Shown here: in pieces, positions 36,481 through 47,282 of the stretch
How positions within the stretch are numbered: position 1 is the first letter of the stretch
Layout: every line of letters starts with the position of its first letter
NCBI RefSeq assembly: GCF_003589595.1
Contig: NW_020654080.1
Location: forward strand, 680,432-744,431
Origin: Hyposmocoma kahamanoa
Taxonomy: Eukaryota; Arthropoda; Insecta; Lepidoptera; Cosmopterigidae
DNA: 64,000 nt
Direction: 5' to 3'
Notes under the pieces: generated by a model
Databases searched by the model: none
Told to the model about the DNA's origin: nothing
What the model saw: only the letters and a program-made list of their open reading frames with translations
Translations under genes and position numbers: made by a program

Positions 36481-37764
36481 ACAAAATCATTAACGCTTAA
36501 ATCTACATCAGAAACAAAAGAAAGTTTGCAAATTCCTTAATGACAACTTCTAAATAACGGGTATTCAATAAATCGTGTTAATAAAATGGTAGTTGAAACT
36601 TTATTTTTACATCTGACTTTAAAAAATCGAGTCAAGCATTGACGTAAGCTTTAAACCAGTAAGTTTGTTAAAAAAAACATTAATCTTAAAGGCAATCGAA
36701 AATACTCGCTAGATTTAAATAATTTTGAATTTTATCGCCTGTCTGTTGTAAGTTGGTAGGCGGTAGAAAGCCTTGAACGCGCAGCCCGTTCGAAAGTTCC
36801 TTTTACTACCACCAAATACTAAGTCTAGGTGATAATTATGATTTACGTCTAGCACTTACAACTCAACATTTGTGCTATGTTTACGAGGCTGTAAAAAGCG
36901 CTTAAAACTGGCAACATTGGTGCATTGTCTGTCAGCGATCGCGCGCATCACTTGTAAGTTAATGGCCAAACGTGAATGGGCTCGGCTTATTAATACACTG
37001 CCTACTTGTAAATGAACTTGAGTCTTAATGCCAATGTTTGCAACATGTTGATAACTTCAGTCGTTTCTTGGAAGGAGCGAAGGGCCGTACAAATCGATTT
37101 CGAACTTTACTCATCCCCTATCTAGAAAATACAGTCAACAAAGATGAATTTATCTGTGTAAAGTGAGGTTAAGCAAACGACCGCAGCCGCCCGCGCCAAC
37201 TCGCTCGCCATACGGCACCAATTGTTTGCCTGCTCGGCGAACGACGTCCCTTTATGTTTTTTCTGTTTTTTCCTCGCATGACAACACTATCTTTTTGGCG
37301 CGCTCGCCCGACTCCACAAAATGGCGGCTGCTAGATGGAGACACTCGATAGGATGCAAACCGGATTGATAGCAGTTAGTGACTCCGAGTCGGAGACATTT
37401 ATTACGCACCCGCCGATCCCTGCCGAGAGTTATTGCGGCACTCGCAGAAAGTTTGCCTTAAAACTATTTCATTGGCAATACTCCAAGCCGTAAAGGAAGC
37501 TTCGGTCCTACTCGCCCGCTATTAATTCATTCATTGCTCAGCTGAAAAACATCATATTTTTTCCGATAATGGCATATGTCGCATCCGGGACGATCGTAAA
37601 TCCATTTATGCAAAACAAAAAACCGAAGTGGTATAATGTTTTCGAACGTAAAGAAAAAATATTACTTGTCCTGCGCTTTTTGACGATTTTATTGAGTTTT
37701 AGCTACAAAATAAAACAAGTCTATTCTCCAAACAAAGAACTCTTCAAAATTTGACAGCTTCATC
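36481..37764. other. Unique-looking host DNA left of the LTR element
   Basis: No gene is supported. It has higher GC patches (36880-36990, 37160-37350), including 'CACAAAATGGCGGC'. It is continuous with the DNA right of 42184 once the LTR element is removed. Confidence 0.35.
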
Positions 37765-37769
37765 ATAAC

Positions 37770-37841
37770 TGTTGTGGGTAATATTGAAACATTTTAATAA
37801 AATGTCAGTTGTCATCTAGACCGTCTTTCATTTACACAACA
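37770..37841 (+). repeat. 5' LTR, 72 bp
   Basis: It begins TGTTGTGGGTAATATTG and ends TTTACACAACA. TGTTG/CAACA is an inverted terminal pentamer. It contains an 'AATAAAA' string that may serve as a poly(A) signal. No TATA box is obvious. Confidence 0.93.
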
Positions 37842-37858
37842 TGGTGGCAGCGGTGGTT
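37842..37858 (+). promoter_or_regulatory. Primer binding site, probably tRNA-Leu
   Basis: TGGTGGCAGCGGTGG follows the 5' LTR with no spacer. It is complementary to a tRNA ending CCACCGCTGCCA-CCA, the 3' end I recall for a leucine tRNA. The tRNA identity is from memory and should be checked against the species' own tRNAs. Confidence 0.65.
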
Positions 37859-37950
37859 GAATAAATTAAATTACTGCGTAATTCGTGATTATTTTGGTGC
37901 AAAAAAGTGTTTCGTAGTCGTGAAAAATTATATACTGTTAATTTATTATC

Positions 37951-40900
37951 ATGGAACACGCGAGACCACCGTCGGAACTGAGTTTAGATGGCAGCCCCGT
38001 CAGCCGGGCTGACGCGTGGCGTAAATGGAAAACGCAGTTTGAATTGTTCCTTAAGGCATCGGGGGTGCACAAAGAGGAACCTGCAGTGCAATCGAGTTTG
38101 CTTATCAATTTGATAGGGCCGGACGGATTTGATGTTTATCAAACGTTTACATTTGAAACGGAGAGTAATCGTGATGACGTCAAAGCGTTACTTAAAAAAT
38201 TTGACGAGTATTTTGGCGTTAGATGGAATGTTACGCTAGCAAGATACAATTTTTTTACTCGTAATCAGGAAGAAGGAGAAACAATAAGCCAATATGTTGT
38301 TGCATTGAAGCTACTCAGCAAGAAATGTGAATTTGCGGCATTGGAGGAATCGTTGATTCGCGACCGTATAGTTTGTGGCATAAGAAGTGGAGTGGTACGT
38401 GATCGATTGCTGCGCGTAGATGATTTAAGTCTGGATAGGGCTATCAAGATATGTGAGGCGGACGAGGTGTCATCGGATGGCAGTCGATGCCTGGAGGCGC
38501 GCGGGTCGACGACCGCGCTGGTGGATGCCGTGAGGGCGCGCGGGCAGCCCGGCCAGCGTGGCGGATGGCGCGGGCGCACGCACGGCCGCGGCCGGGCCCG
38601 GGGCCCGGCGCCGCCCGCCGCCAGCCACTCCCGCCTTCTGCGGGCGCAGTGTCACGGTTGTGGTATGCAGTGCTCGTCAGGTATGTGTCCTGCTATAAGT
38701 GTAAAGTGTTATGTGTGTCAAAACTATGGGCATTACGCAAGAATGTGTAATGCGCCGCGCAATATGAAAAAAGTGTACGACATTGGTGTTCAAGGCGAAA
38801 ACACGGACAATTCTGAGGATGACTGTGAGTTATTTTATGTTTCTGTTGTTGAAAATATTCCATTTGTAAAACAGTCTGCCAATGAATGGTATGAGATTTT
38901 AACCTGTAGCGGGGGCCCCGAAAAATTCAAATTAGACACGGGAGCGGATATTAATGTTCTATCATATGCGAGGTTTAAAAACTTAGGATACGATGAGGAG
39001 TGTATACAACAAAAACATAATATTAAATTGCAGTCGTATAGTGGTGACGTCATACCAATAAAGGGTATATGCGATTTAAATTGGTGGCACAAAAATTATC
39101 AATATTGTTTGAAATTTGCAATTGCTGATATGGTTTGTGAAAGTGTACTGGGCAGACAGGCGTGTTCTGAAATAGGATTAATACGTCGGGTACATAGTAT
39201 AAATTTAAATGACTACCACGACATTTTTGAAGGTTTAGGGTGTTTACCGGGTGAATACAATATTGTTGTTGATCCTAGTGTGCCGCCGGTTGTCAGTGCC
39301 CCGCGTAAGGTGGCGATTGCTCTGCGTGAAAAGTTGCAAACCGAGTTAAATAGAATGACGGAGTTGGGAGTGATAAGAAAGGTCACTCACCCCACACCTT
39401 GGGTTAACGCGATGGTAATAGTTGCTAAGAAGAATGGCGATTTACGTATATGTCTTGATCCTCGTCCGTTAAATTGTGCCATTCGACGTGCGCATTTCCA
39501 ACTTCCAACGCTTACAGAATTGACCTCTAAATTACACGGGGCGTGTTATTTTTCAGTGTTAGATGCCAATTCAGGATTTTGGGCGGTGAAATTGAACGAC
39601 GCGAGTGCCGACTTGTGTACATTCGGCACCCCGTTTGGGCGTTACCAATTTACGAGATTACCATTCGGTTTAAATTGTGCGCCAGAAGTTTTTCATGCCA
39701 GAGTTAAACAATTACTAGAAAATTTGGACGGGGTAGAATCCTTTATAGATGATATTATTTGCTGGGGACGGACTAAGCAGGAACACGACAAAAGGCTGAG
39801 TGCGCTATTAGAAAGAGCTAGAAGTAATAATTTAAAGTTCAATAAACAAAAGTGCAAAATTTGTGTTGAGGAAGTTACTTACTTAGGACATGTTTTTGAC
39901 AGAAATGGCATGAAACCGGATTGCTCAAAAGTAAAAGCGATCATTGATATGCCGCGTCCGTGTGATAAAAAAAGTCTTGAAAGATTTTTAGGGGCAACTA
40001 ATTATCTTTCTAAATACATACCGAACTATTCTGAGCATACTAATCCGTTGACAAGTTTGTTAAAGAAAAATTCATGTTGGGTCTGGGATTCAGTCCACCA
40101 GGACGCGATAGATTATTTGAAAAAACTTTTGAGTACGGCCCCGGTGCTGGCCCTGTATGACGTACGGCAGCCGGTCGTGCTGTCGGTGGACGCGAGCAGC
40201 GTCGCTCTCGGAGCGGTGCTCCTGCAGGCCGGCCGCCCCGTGGAGTATGCCTCGCGCACGCTCACCGATACTCAGGCTAGGTACGCTCAGGTGGAAAAGG
40301 AAATGCTCGCGATAGTGTTTGCTTGTGATAGATTTCGGCAGTATATTTATGGCAAAAGTGATGTAGTGGTCGAGACAGATCATAAACCTTTAGAAAGTTT
40401 ATTTAAAAAGCCTTTGCAGTCAGTCCCAGTACGCTTACAAAGGATGTTATTACGCTTACAGGGTCTCGATTTGACAGTTACATATAAGCCAGGTAAATTA
40501 ATGTACTTAGCAGACACTTTGTCGCGTGCGCCTCTGTCGGATAAATACGATGAAAAAGAAACAATAAGTAAAGGAATTGCATATCAAATAAATCTTTTAC
40601 TGGATAATATTAACATGTCAAATAACAAATTAAATATTGTTAAAGTTGAAACACGAAAGGATGAAGTACTAGCGAAATTGTTAAATTATTTGAATCAGGG
40701 GTGGCCCACTAACAAATATGAAGTTTCGAGAGAATTAAGAAGTTATTGGTCAATGAAAGATGAATTATTTGCTGTCGATGGTGTAATATTCAAAAATAAT
40801 TTAGTATTAATACCATATTCCATGCGACAGGAAATGCTTGGCATCATTCATGATGGGCACCTCGGTATAGACCGATGCAAGAGGCGCGCTCGGCAAGTGC

Positions 40901-41340
40901 TGTATTGGCCAGGTATTAATAAAGAAATTGAATTATATGTAAAACGTTGCCCAGCTTGCCAGGAATATTCAAGTGCTCCCACCAGGGAACCTTTAATGCC
41001 AATCCCTATACCAAATTTGCCATGGAGTCTACTTGGCACTGATATTTTTGAATATTCAAAAAAATACTATTTAATTATTGTAGATTATTATTCAGGATTT
41101 GTTGAGATTTCAAAATTAAATAGCATTACAAGTTTATCTGTTATACAGTCCTTAAAGGAAAATTTTGCTAGATACGGTATACCTGAAAAAATAATTAGCG
41201 ACAATGGTACTCAATTTACTAGTAGAGATTTTAAAAGGTTTGCTTCAGAGTGGGGGTTTGAGCACGTCACGTCCTCGCCAAATTATGCACAAGCAAATGG
41301 CAAAAGTGAGCGTGCAGTTCAAACTATTAAAATATTTTAA
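37951..41340 (+). CDS. Gag-Pol polyprotein of the Mag-like element (ends early by frameshift)
   Basis: A single 1129-codon frame in which gag and pol are fused without a frameshift site. The ATG at 37951 lies 109 bases after the LTR and is the first plausible start. Gag occupies about residues 1-265, with an Arg/Gly-rich linker (about 185-230) and a CCHC knuckle at 253-266. The protease has DTG at 329-331. RT runs about 440-660, with F-I-D-D at 598-601 where many relatives have Tyr. RNase H begins near 740 (Asp747). Integrase has a Cys pair 'CPAC' and the DD35E triad Asp1031, Asp1084, Glu1120. The frame stops at 41338-41340, just after the last catalytic residue; the integrase C-terminal domain continues in another frame. 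All catalytic motifs look intact, but the protein from this copy would lack its end. Confidence 0.9.
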   Translation: MEHARPPSELSLDGSPVSRADAWRKWKTQFELFLKASGVHKEEPAVQSSLLINLIGPDGFDVYQTFTFETESNRDDVKALLKKFDEYFGVRWNVTLARYNFFTRNQEEGETISQYVVALKLLSKKCEFAALEESLIRDRIVCGIRSGVVRDRLLRVDDLSLDRAIKICEADEVSSDGSRCLEARGSTTALVDAVRARGQPGQRGGWRGRTHGRGRARGPAPPAASHSRLLRAQCHGCGMQCSSGMCPAISVKCYVCQNYGHYARMCNAPRNMKKVYDIGVQGENTDNSEDDCELFYVSVVENIPFVKQSANEWYEILTCSGGPEKFKLDTGADINVLSYARFKNLGYDEECIQQKHNIKLQSYSGDVIPIKGICDLNWWHKNYQYCLKFAIADMVCESVLGRQACSEIGLIRRVHSINLNDYHDIFEGLGCLPGEYNIVVDPSVPPVVSAPRKVAIALREKLQTELNRMTELGVIRKVTHPTPWVNAMVIVAKKNGDLRICLDPRPLNCAIRRAHFQLPTLTELTSKLHGACYFSVLDANSGFWAVKLNDASADLCTFGTPFGRYQFTRLPFGLNCAPEVFHARVKQLLENLDGVESFIDDIICWGRTKQEHDKRLSALLERARSNNLKFNKQKCKICVEEVTYLGHVFDRNGMKPDCSKVKAIIDMPRPCDKKSLERFLGATNYLSKYIPNYSEHTNPLTSLLKKNSCWVWDSVHQDAIDYLKKLLSTAPVLALYDVRQPVVLSVDASSVALGAVLLQAGRPVEYASRTLTDTQARYAQVEKEMLAIVFACDRFRQYIYGKSDVVVETDHKPLESLFKKPLQSVPVRLQRMLLRLQGLDLTVTYKPGKLMYLADTLSRAPLSDKYDEKETISKGIAYQINLLLDNINMSNNKLNIVKVETRKDEVLAKLLNYLNQGWPTNKYEVSRELRSYWSMKDELFAVDGVIFKNNLVLIPYSMRQEMLGIIHDGHLGIDRCKRRARQVLYWPGINKEIELYVKRCPACQEYSSAPTREPLMPIPIPNLPWSLLGTDIFEYSKKYYLIIVDYYSGFVEISKLNSITSLSVIQSLKENFARYGIPEKIISDNGTQFTSRDFKRFASEWGFEHVTSSPNYAQANGKSERAVQTIKIF

Positions 41341-41900
41341 AGAAATCAATACAAAGCAATTCTGATCTTTATTTGAATTTATTAAGTTATCGCAATACAC
41401 CTCGTGAGAACTTGAGTTCTCCTGCACAAATGTTGATGGGCCGTATGCTGCGCTGTAGGTTGCCGGTGCATCCAGGCCTTCTCAGACCGGCACCAGTGCC
41501 GGCCGATCAATATCAAAAGCTGGTTCATAAGCAACAAAGAACGAAGCTGTACTATGACCAACATTGTAAAGAATTGCCTAAATTAGAGAAGGGAGATAAT
41601 GTTATAGTTATTGATAGAAATAGCAGAGTGAGAGGACAAGTTGTATCAGAAAGCACTACTCCGAGATCATATATTATTAGAAATAAACGGGGCATTTATC
41701 GTCGTAATAGAAGGCATTTAATAAAATGTGAACCAGAAATAGCACAATCGCAAAATGCTCAACAATATTCTGAAGTAGTACATGATGTCGATTTTGATGA
41801 AAATTATGCATCACTTGATGATGATCACTACTCTTCAGCAGGGTCGATAGATGATACGGTCTTAGAATCTCACTCTCCCATGATTACATTTAGAAAATAG
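41331..41900 (+). pseudogene. Integrase C-terminal part, out of frame with Gag-Pol
   Basis: This frame is open from about 41331 to TAG 41898-41900; its first ATG is only at 41373, so it would not normally start by itself. It carries 'SYRNTP', 'SPAQMLMGR' and a basic region followed by an acidic tail, the usual C-terminal domain of Gypsy integrases. It is shifted by one position relative to the upstream frame, and the change lies in or near the A/T-rich run at 41327-41338. A one-base loss in that run is the simplest explanation; a sequencing error there is also possible. Confidence 0.85.
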
Positions 41901-42096
41901 GGATTATCATGTCATAAAACTTTTTTTTTTCTCTCTCTCCTGTTTATTAGTTGCTAATTTTCTTTCTCTATGTATTGGGGAAGAGAAGTATATTATATGT
42001 AGGTATTAAAAATTACTTATATAACAAAGTTTAACTGTTGGTGTTGGGTTAGCTTTTAAGGTATTTAAGTATATGCATAAGGTACTATATTTTGTT

Positions 42097-42106
42097 AAGG
42101 GGAAGA
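42097..42106 (+). promoter_or_regulatory. Polypurine tract
   Basis: AAGGGGAAGA lies directly before the 3' LTR, where plus-strand synthesis would be primed. Confidence 0.8.
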
Positions 42107-42178
42107 TGTTGTGGGTAATATTGAAACATTTTAATAAAATGTCAGTTGTCATCTAGACCGTCTTTCATTTACACAACA
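42107..42178 (+). repeat. 3' LTR, 72 bp
   Basis: Identical to the 5' LTR by eye across all 72 bases, and followed directly by the target repeat ATAAC. Confidence 0.93.
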
Positions 42179-42183
42179 ATAAC

Positions 42184-45100
42184 GAAGTGCAACAATACTG
42201 AGCGAAACAAAGAGCAGCGAAGGACGCGCGAATTCCAAGCTCGTGAGGCGTTTGTAAAGAAATTGGCAAAAAACTTCATTATATCATCGTGTCTGTTGTG
42301 TAAACATCGGATGGATGAATCAGAACGCATTCGTGGGATGCCTTGACGCCATTTTGTCGTTTTTTGCCGTTTTAGGAAGATTTATGGGCAGTGACAAAGT
42401 CAATTTCATGGGGCGTCGGCGGTGATACGGCACGCCACCTCCGACGCTTTGTGATGGAATTTGGCATGGGCTTTTAGCTTAAATTGTCCTTAAGTAAACA
42501 TTTTACCTGTCAATTGTGATAAATCTCTTCCGCCATTCACGAGAGCGCATTTGTCCACTCTAACAATTCAATTTCTACGAAAATATGGGGACAGCTTGAA
42601 AGCTTTTAGGATCGTGCATTTGATATTGTTAGAAAACATTCGCAATTTGTTATTATTCATACGCAAACATCCTCTGCCGCTACAATATTCACGTGTCGTT
42701 AAATAAAATCCATCTCGGAAGGGTTTTATTGCGAATTCATACGACGCAATCTTTCCATTACTGCGCGCTGAATTTTACGGTTAAGAAGAACAAGATAACA
42801 CTCCAGAATCTTAAGAAGCGTCCCGATACTGAATTCCCGCCACGTCGGCGCGCCTTTAGCGATATTCCACACATTGCGTGAGACAAATAACATATTTGTA
42901 GCCCGTAGCACACGTGAGGCGTATCCCTCTATTAGTAATTAATATGTCAGCAACGATGCCCCTCTCAGAAGCGCGACGCGACGGTTCAAGGAAATGCACC
43001 ACAAAACTAAATATTATCACTACAAATATCTCACGTTCTCGCTACTGGTTCCACGAAATAAACTTTTTAGCTTTTTTGTCACCCACCAACCCTGTCAGTT
43101 TTATCCGTTCCCGCGTTTCTCATTTCTACCAATTCCATGTATCGTGTTACATGATGCACCTGTTGTAGCCTCGACTCGGATATGATCGCAGATTCAGTTT
43201 GATAAATGTTGCGTCGCTTTTGTCGCAAGTGTCGTCGGTGGTGTCCCCCCCATCAATCTCGCCTGTGGAGACGGTAATGAGGAGACGGGCTGATAGTGTG
43301 ACAGGCTCTCGCGCAAAACGGACGTCTCTCGCGCCTAACGAGCCATGCCCTTTGCCTCACAAAGAGATATAAAAAAACAGACACGCGTCCCGTTCGTGTC
43401 TTACTTAAGGATCAAGATATTTGTCCGCGACCGCGCAGTTTTCGTTCCAATTACAGAACAGCGGCCTCACGAATGAGTTGCAATCGACTCAATCAGTCAC
43501 GAGCGCGCTACCGACATTCACGAGAAATCCATCCGATATATTTGTTTGTTTATTTGAAGTCGGGAATATTTCGAACTATACGACATTATATCTAAACACC
43601 GTTATCAGTGACACGCCAAAACTTATTCCTATTTCCCCCGTGACAGGCACTTTATGAAGTATCGCCAAGCGTAGGTGGTCTCTATCTCCGCTCCCGGAGT
43701 GACTTCCTAAGTAAACATATCTCGCTGCGCTTTTGTTGTCACACACCATTGTCCGAAAGAAACAGACACAGAAAAAGACCTCCAGCACGCTGCCTCCCTC
43801 GACGGTTCTACACAACACCCAGTGCATCCCGTCCGTTTTAAAAATAAAATCGCTCTAAAAAAACATATCGATACAGTTTTGTTTTCGCAAAGATTAGAAT
43901 AGCGTATCCCGCCGGGTTTTATTTTTACGACTGCATTGCCGTGTGTCTGGGTGATTTTTTTTTTTTCAAATACACTTGGTGACACCGGCCACTTCGCGAC
44001 GAACCGCCATTTACGCAATCTCGGTCATAAAAGCAATATTGTTCTCATTATGAAAGCTGTTTCATTTCATATTTGAATTTATGTTCGGGATTGAAATCGG
44101 ACTCTGCCTACGCATTGTTTTGTTACTCTTTTTTTTATTACATTTTTATGAAATCGTAAAGCGTTGATCACTCGTCCATAATGCGCGGGCGCTGTTAAAC
44201 CAATGTCGCTGTAAATTACCGTTTTCCGCTAAATAAATATTGAAAGTTAAAACGTTAAGCGTCTAAAGCTTTGTTTAAAAGCGTTTAGAAATAAAATTGA
44301 TTGCCTTTTAAGTGTGTTATTTTTCTGTTTTTCGTAGTGCAATGGCGATGATAAATAATTTATTACCCATGTTGAAAACAAGAAATAAACGTGCCGGTAT
44401 GTCCCCATTTTTACCGGTGGTTTTCACAAAAACAATACGTATTTATGATTCACTCAGACAATGCGTACTTCTAAGTATAGGTACCATTATAATAGCCTAG
44501 TTTCCTGTATCGGTGATCTATTATTAAGAAGGCGTTTACCCTCTTCGATTCGCATACAATAAAATATAAATGTACAGAAACGGTCCCAGTGACACCTCCC
44601 CACGTCCACTATACTCCTATCGAATACTAATTAATGATACGGTGTAATCCGCGCATACTAAATTCTGTCCACCGTAAATTGACTCCTGCACATTAACCCT
44701 TTAATAAAGTAAGCCCACTAATTCCCAGCTCAAGTAGCACTGGCTAGTTGACACATTGGCCATTTTTTGTTGGCCTGCGATATGGTATTATAAGTAATGT
44801 TTACGAGATCTGGTAATAATGGATTACTAAGCAACCTGAGTGGAGAAACTCGTTATAACCGCGAAAGTGAATGAAATACAAGCACTCCGTGTTCTGCATG
44901 ATACGTCGACTAATGTTGTGTGCTAACCCTTTTTTTTTATTTCTTTAAGAAGTTGTAAGATCATTGACTAACTGCGTTCAATTTGTATATTTTATTCAAG
45001 ATCAGAGTGAAAGGTATTTATTAGACAAATCATCGACAAAAGTGCGTCGATTTTACAAAAAAAAATTAATCACCAAGTCAATCCTAATCAATAAAAATCC

Positions 45101-45637
45101 TATACAAGTCAAAAACAAATTAAAAACATTTTATATGAAAGATCAATATCAGAGGAGGTTTACACAAACTGGTCATTGATTTAATTGTTGTACCTTACAT
45201 ACTAACGCAACTCACTAGAAAAGGATAAATAATCTTTAATTTTAAGATTCTACCTTGAATGTACTGTAACTTATTATCAATATTTGTAATAAACAGTTTT
45301 AATTTTTTTTTTTTTTTAAAAAAAGAAATATACACATTCCACATGGTATCAAGAATACTGCTACCACATTCATAGATCTCGTTCCATCAATTCGGTTCTA
45401 TGTTTCAACAGCAACGCTACATTCTAATATGACCGTTTCTCGAACACACGTGTCGTCCGGATGCGGGCGTTGTTGCCGCACTACTCGTTAGTTAAAAACA
45501 ACTCAATTACATTCAATAGTTTAGTAAAATGCGTTACACAAAACTTTGTACTTCCAAGCTCTGTGAAGAGCTGACAGCAATTCAAACTGTTTTGGTCGAG
45601 AAGGTCCAGGGAAGACATTTAGAACATAATCCCACTT
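42184..45637. other. Unique-looking host DNA right of the LTR element
   Basis: No gene is supported. It has GC-richer patches, a hairpin at 42413-42447 (GCGTCGGCGGT with ACCTCCGACGC), and a TATA-like 'GATATAAAAAAA' near 43367 downstream of a GC-rich stretch. The latter could be a promoter, but no open frame supports one. 44580-44720 contains 'ACTAATTAATGATAC'. No repeat family was recognised. Confidence 0.35.
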
Positions 45638-45902
45638 TTTTTATGACACCAGTAACGGGATGAACAAGTCGAGCGCCTGGTGGTAACAGTTGTAGCTTTA
45701 AACTTTAATCTAAAGGACACTGCCACTGTGCCCTTCACCTGGTGACATAAAGTTGAAAAGTCCCGTGTGCCTGTAATTTCACTGGCACATTTACTCTTCA
45801 AAACCGGAACGCATTAATGCTCTCATTACTGCTTAGCGACAGAAATAGGTGAAGTACTTGCCTGAACGAACTCTTGTATAAGAAGCTCTACTATTACTGA
45901 AG
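45638..45902 (-). repeat. Family A copy 9, near full length
   Basis: T-run at about 45637-45642, then 'ACGGGATGAACAAGTCGAG', 'CACTGCCACTGTGCCC', 'TGTGCCTGTAATTTCACTG', 'AATGCTCTCATTACTGCTTA' and 'GAACGAACTCTTGTA'. Confidence 0.75.
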
Positions 45903-46394
45903 CACACCACTCGAATTAGGAAAAGAATTGAAGGTATAATATGAATAAGAACAACAAACAGAAGGACAAAGCCTTCAATGTTGAAACTTGTGGTCTCTGT
46001 TTACAAGGTGTTGAGATACAAAAATAAAACAGCACGATGCAAACAGCCAAACTAACAATAACAACATTGTGGTAAACTGAGAATATTGGCAAATAAGGAT
46101 ACTAAAACACTTTACAACGCTATTAAATGTTTTATCGAACAAGCTGTCACATATTTACAACTTTATCGTACAACGCACTTTATTCAAAACCATAAAGATT
46201 CATGTAAATTCATTTTGTCAACTTTATTAAAGAAATTTATGTTTTTTCACAAAACTGTTGTAATAAAATAAAGCTGTTGTAAGTTATTCATTAGCATATA
46301 CAAATTTGTACCCATTTGTTGGTTGTAAATCTTCCGCTTAATGTAGACAGTCGTAAAATACACATTTCTGATTTACAGGGCGAACGAAATAACA

Positions 46395-46560
46395 ATACTG
46401 CCACCATATCTATTTCTGCTGCCAAGCAGTAAGGATACTGGTGACACATGACTTAGGAACACTGGCGCTGTGGCAGTGCTTCTCAGATCTTCGTGATCTG
46501 TTGCCTTACCACCAGATCCACGACTTATTAGTCGCGTTACTTGATATCATTAAAAAAATG
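46395..46560 (+). repeat. Family A copy 10
   Basis: It contains 'TACTGCCACCATATCTATTT', an internal deletion, 'GTGGCAGTGCTTCTCAGATC' and 'TTGATATCATTAAAAAAATG' at the end. Opposite in orientation to copy 9, about 490 bases away. Confidence 0.7.
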
Positions 46561-46954
46561 TAATATCGTCAAAAAATTTCAAAGCGGACTTATGAGGATT
46601 GTGAAGTACCAGCACCAGTATATATATAATAGGTATTTTGAAGAAGCTTTCACCGCAGCGGTTTCCTGTACCCCTTCAACACGTAGAAATTTCTCGCACA
46701 CATAAAATACTATGTAACACGTTATTGATAACATTAAAAAATATTGAAATACGTTGAAGCTACGCTCTATAAAAATGTTTTGTTTTTTTATGTAGCAAAC
46801 AATGTCTTCACAACCCTAATTAGGATTGCTTACGCTGCTAACAGCATGTTTGTGGTAGAAACTTAAGCACCACAAGCAGAAATCTGCGCTAAAGAGCTTT
46901 TAGATAGAACCACAAAAGAATCAGCTTAGCTATACAAACAAGAAACTTTGCCAG
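46561..46954. other. Unassigned spacer
   Basis: No gene or repeat is supported. Confidence 0.3.
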
Positions 46955-47005
46955 TCTCCTGGGCTGCCCCAGGGCTCGGCCCTCGTTATTCATTATGCAT
47001 ATTTT
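46955..47005 (+). pseudogene. Tiny RT fragment (GLPQGSAL motif)
   Basis: 46961-46984 translates to G-L-P-Q-G-S-A-L, the RT motif before the catalytic YADD of R1/CR1-like LINEs. Nothing more of the protein survives, and a family D SINE follows at once. It could be chance, but the eight residues match well. Confidence 0.4.
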
Positions 47006-47034
47006 TAGAACAATTGAATTATCAACGGTCTTCA

Positions 47035-47282
47035 TGGATTCATAGATTTCTCACAGATGGCGCTTCGGTAAAAAAGTCGTTAAAAACCATAAAACACAAA
47101 TGTGCAACAAGCACAAAGAATCATTCGTTACATCTGCTGGTTCGTTCCGTAGCTCGAAAGCTTCAGGCACGGTATGCTGAAGGCGCTGTTTCGAATCCAG
47201 CCAGACTGAAGGAATTTTTCTTAGTACCCGATCTTTGTATTAATAATTACAACAAACTAGTGGCGTAATTTCACAAAAAACA
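47035..47282 (+). repeat. Family D SINE copy with both modules
   Basis: 5' module ('ATAGATTTCTCACAGATGGC', 'AAAAGTCGTTAAAAACC'), tRNA-like part with B box 'GTTTCGAATCC', then 3' module ('GATCTTTGTATTAATAATTA', 'ACAAACTAGTGG') and an A-run. It shows the full module order. Confidence 0.7.

Larger units (their letters stand above)
37765..42183 (+). mobile_element. Mag-like Gypsy LTR retrotransposon with target duplication
   Basis: The complete insertion is a 4409-bp element (37770-42178) between two copies of the 5-base target ATAAC (37765-37769, 42179-42183). Both LTRs are 72 bp, start TGTTG and end CAACA, and are identical by eye. The order gag, protease, RT, RNase H, integrase is that of Gypsy/Ty3 elements. 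There is no env-like frame between the pol end and the 3' LTR. The very short LTR and the fused gag-pol frame fit the Mag clade: mag of the silkworm has LTRs of about 77 bp, from memory. Identical LTRs and intact target repeats point to a recent insertion, although 72 bp gives little dating power. Confidence 0.92.

Noticed and set aside
38265..38750. Long alternative frames on both strands over the gag region
   Set aside because: They are shadows of the GC-rich Arg/Gly-coding stretch of the true gag-pol frame.
41901..42096. Search for an env-like gene between the pol end and the 3' LTR
   Set aside because: Only about 200 bases of AT-rich untranslated sequence are present and no open frame of size. 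The element appears to be env-less.
46961..46984. GLPQGSAL motif considered as evidence for a whole RT gene
   Set aside because: Only eight residues match and the surrounding frames contain stops. Kept only as a low-confidence fragment.
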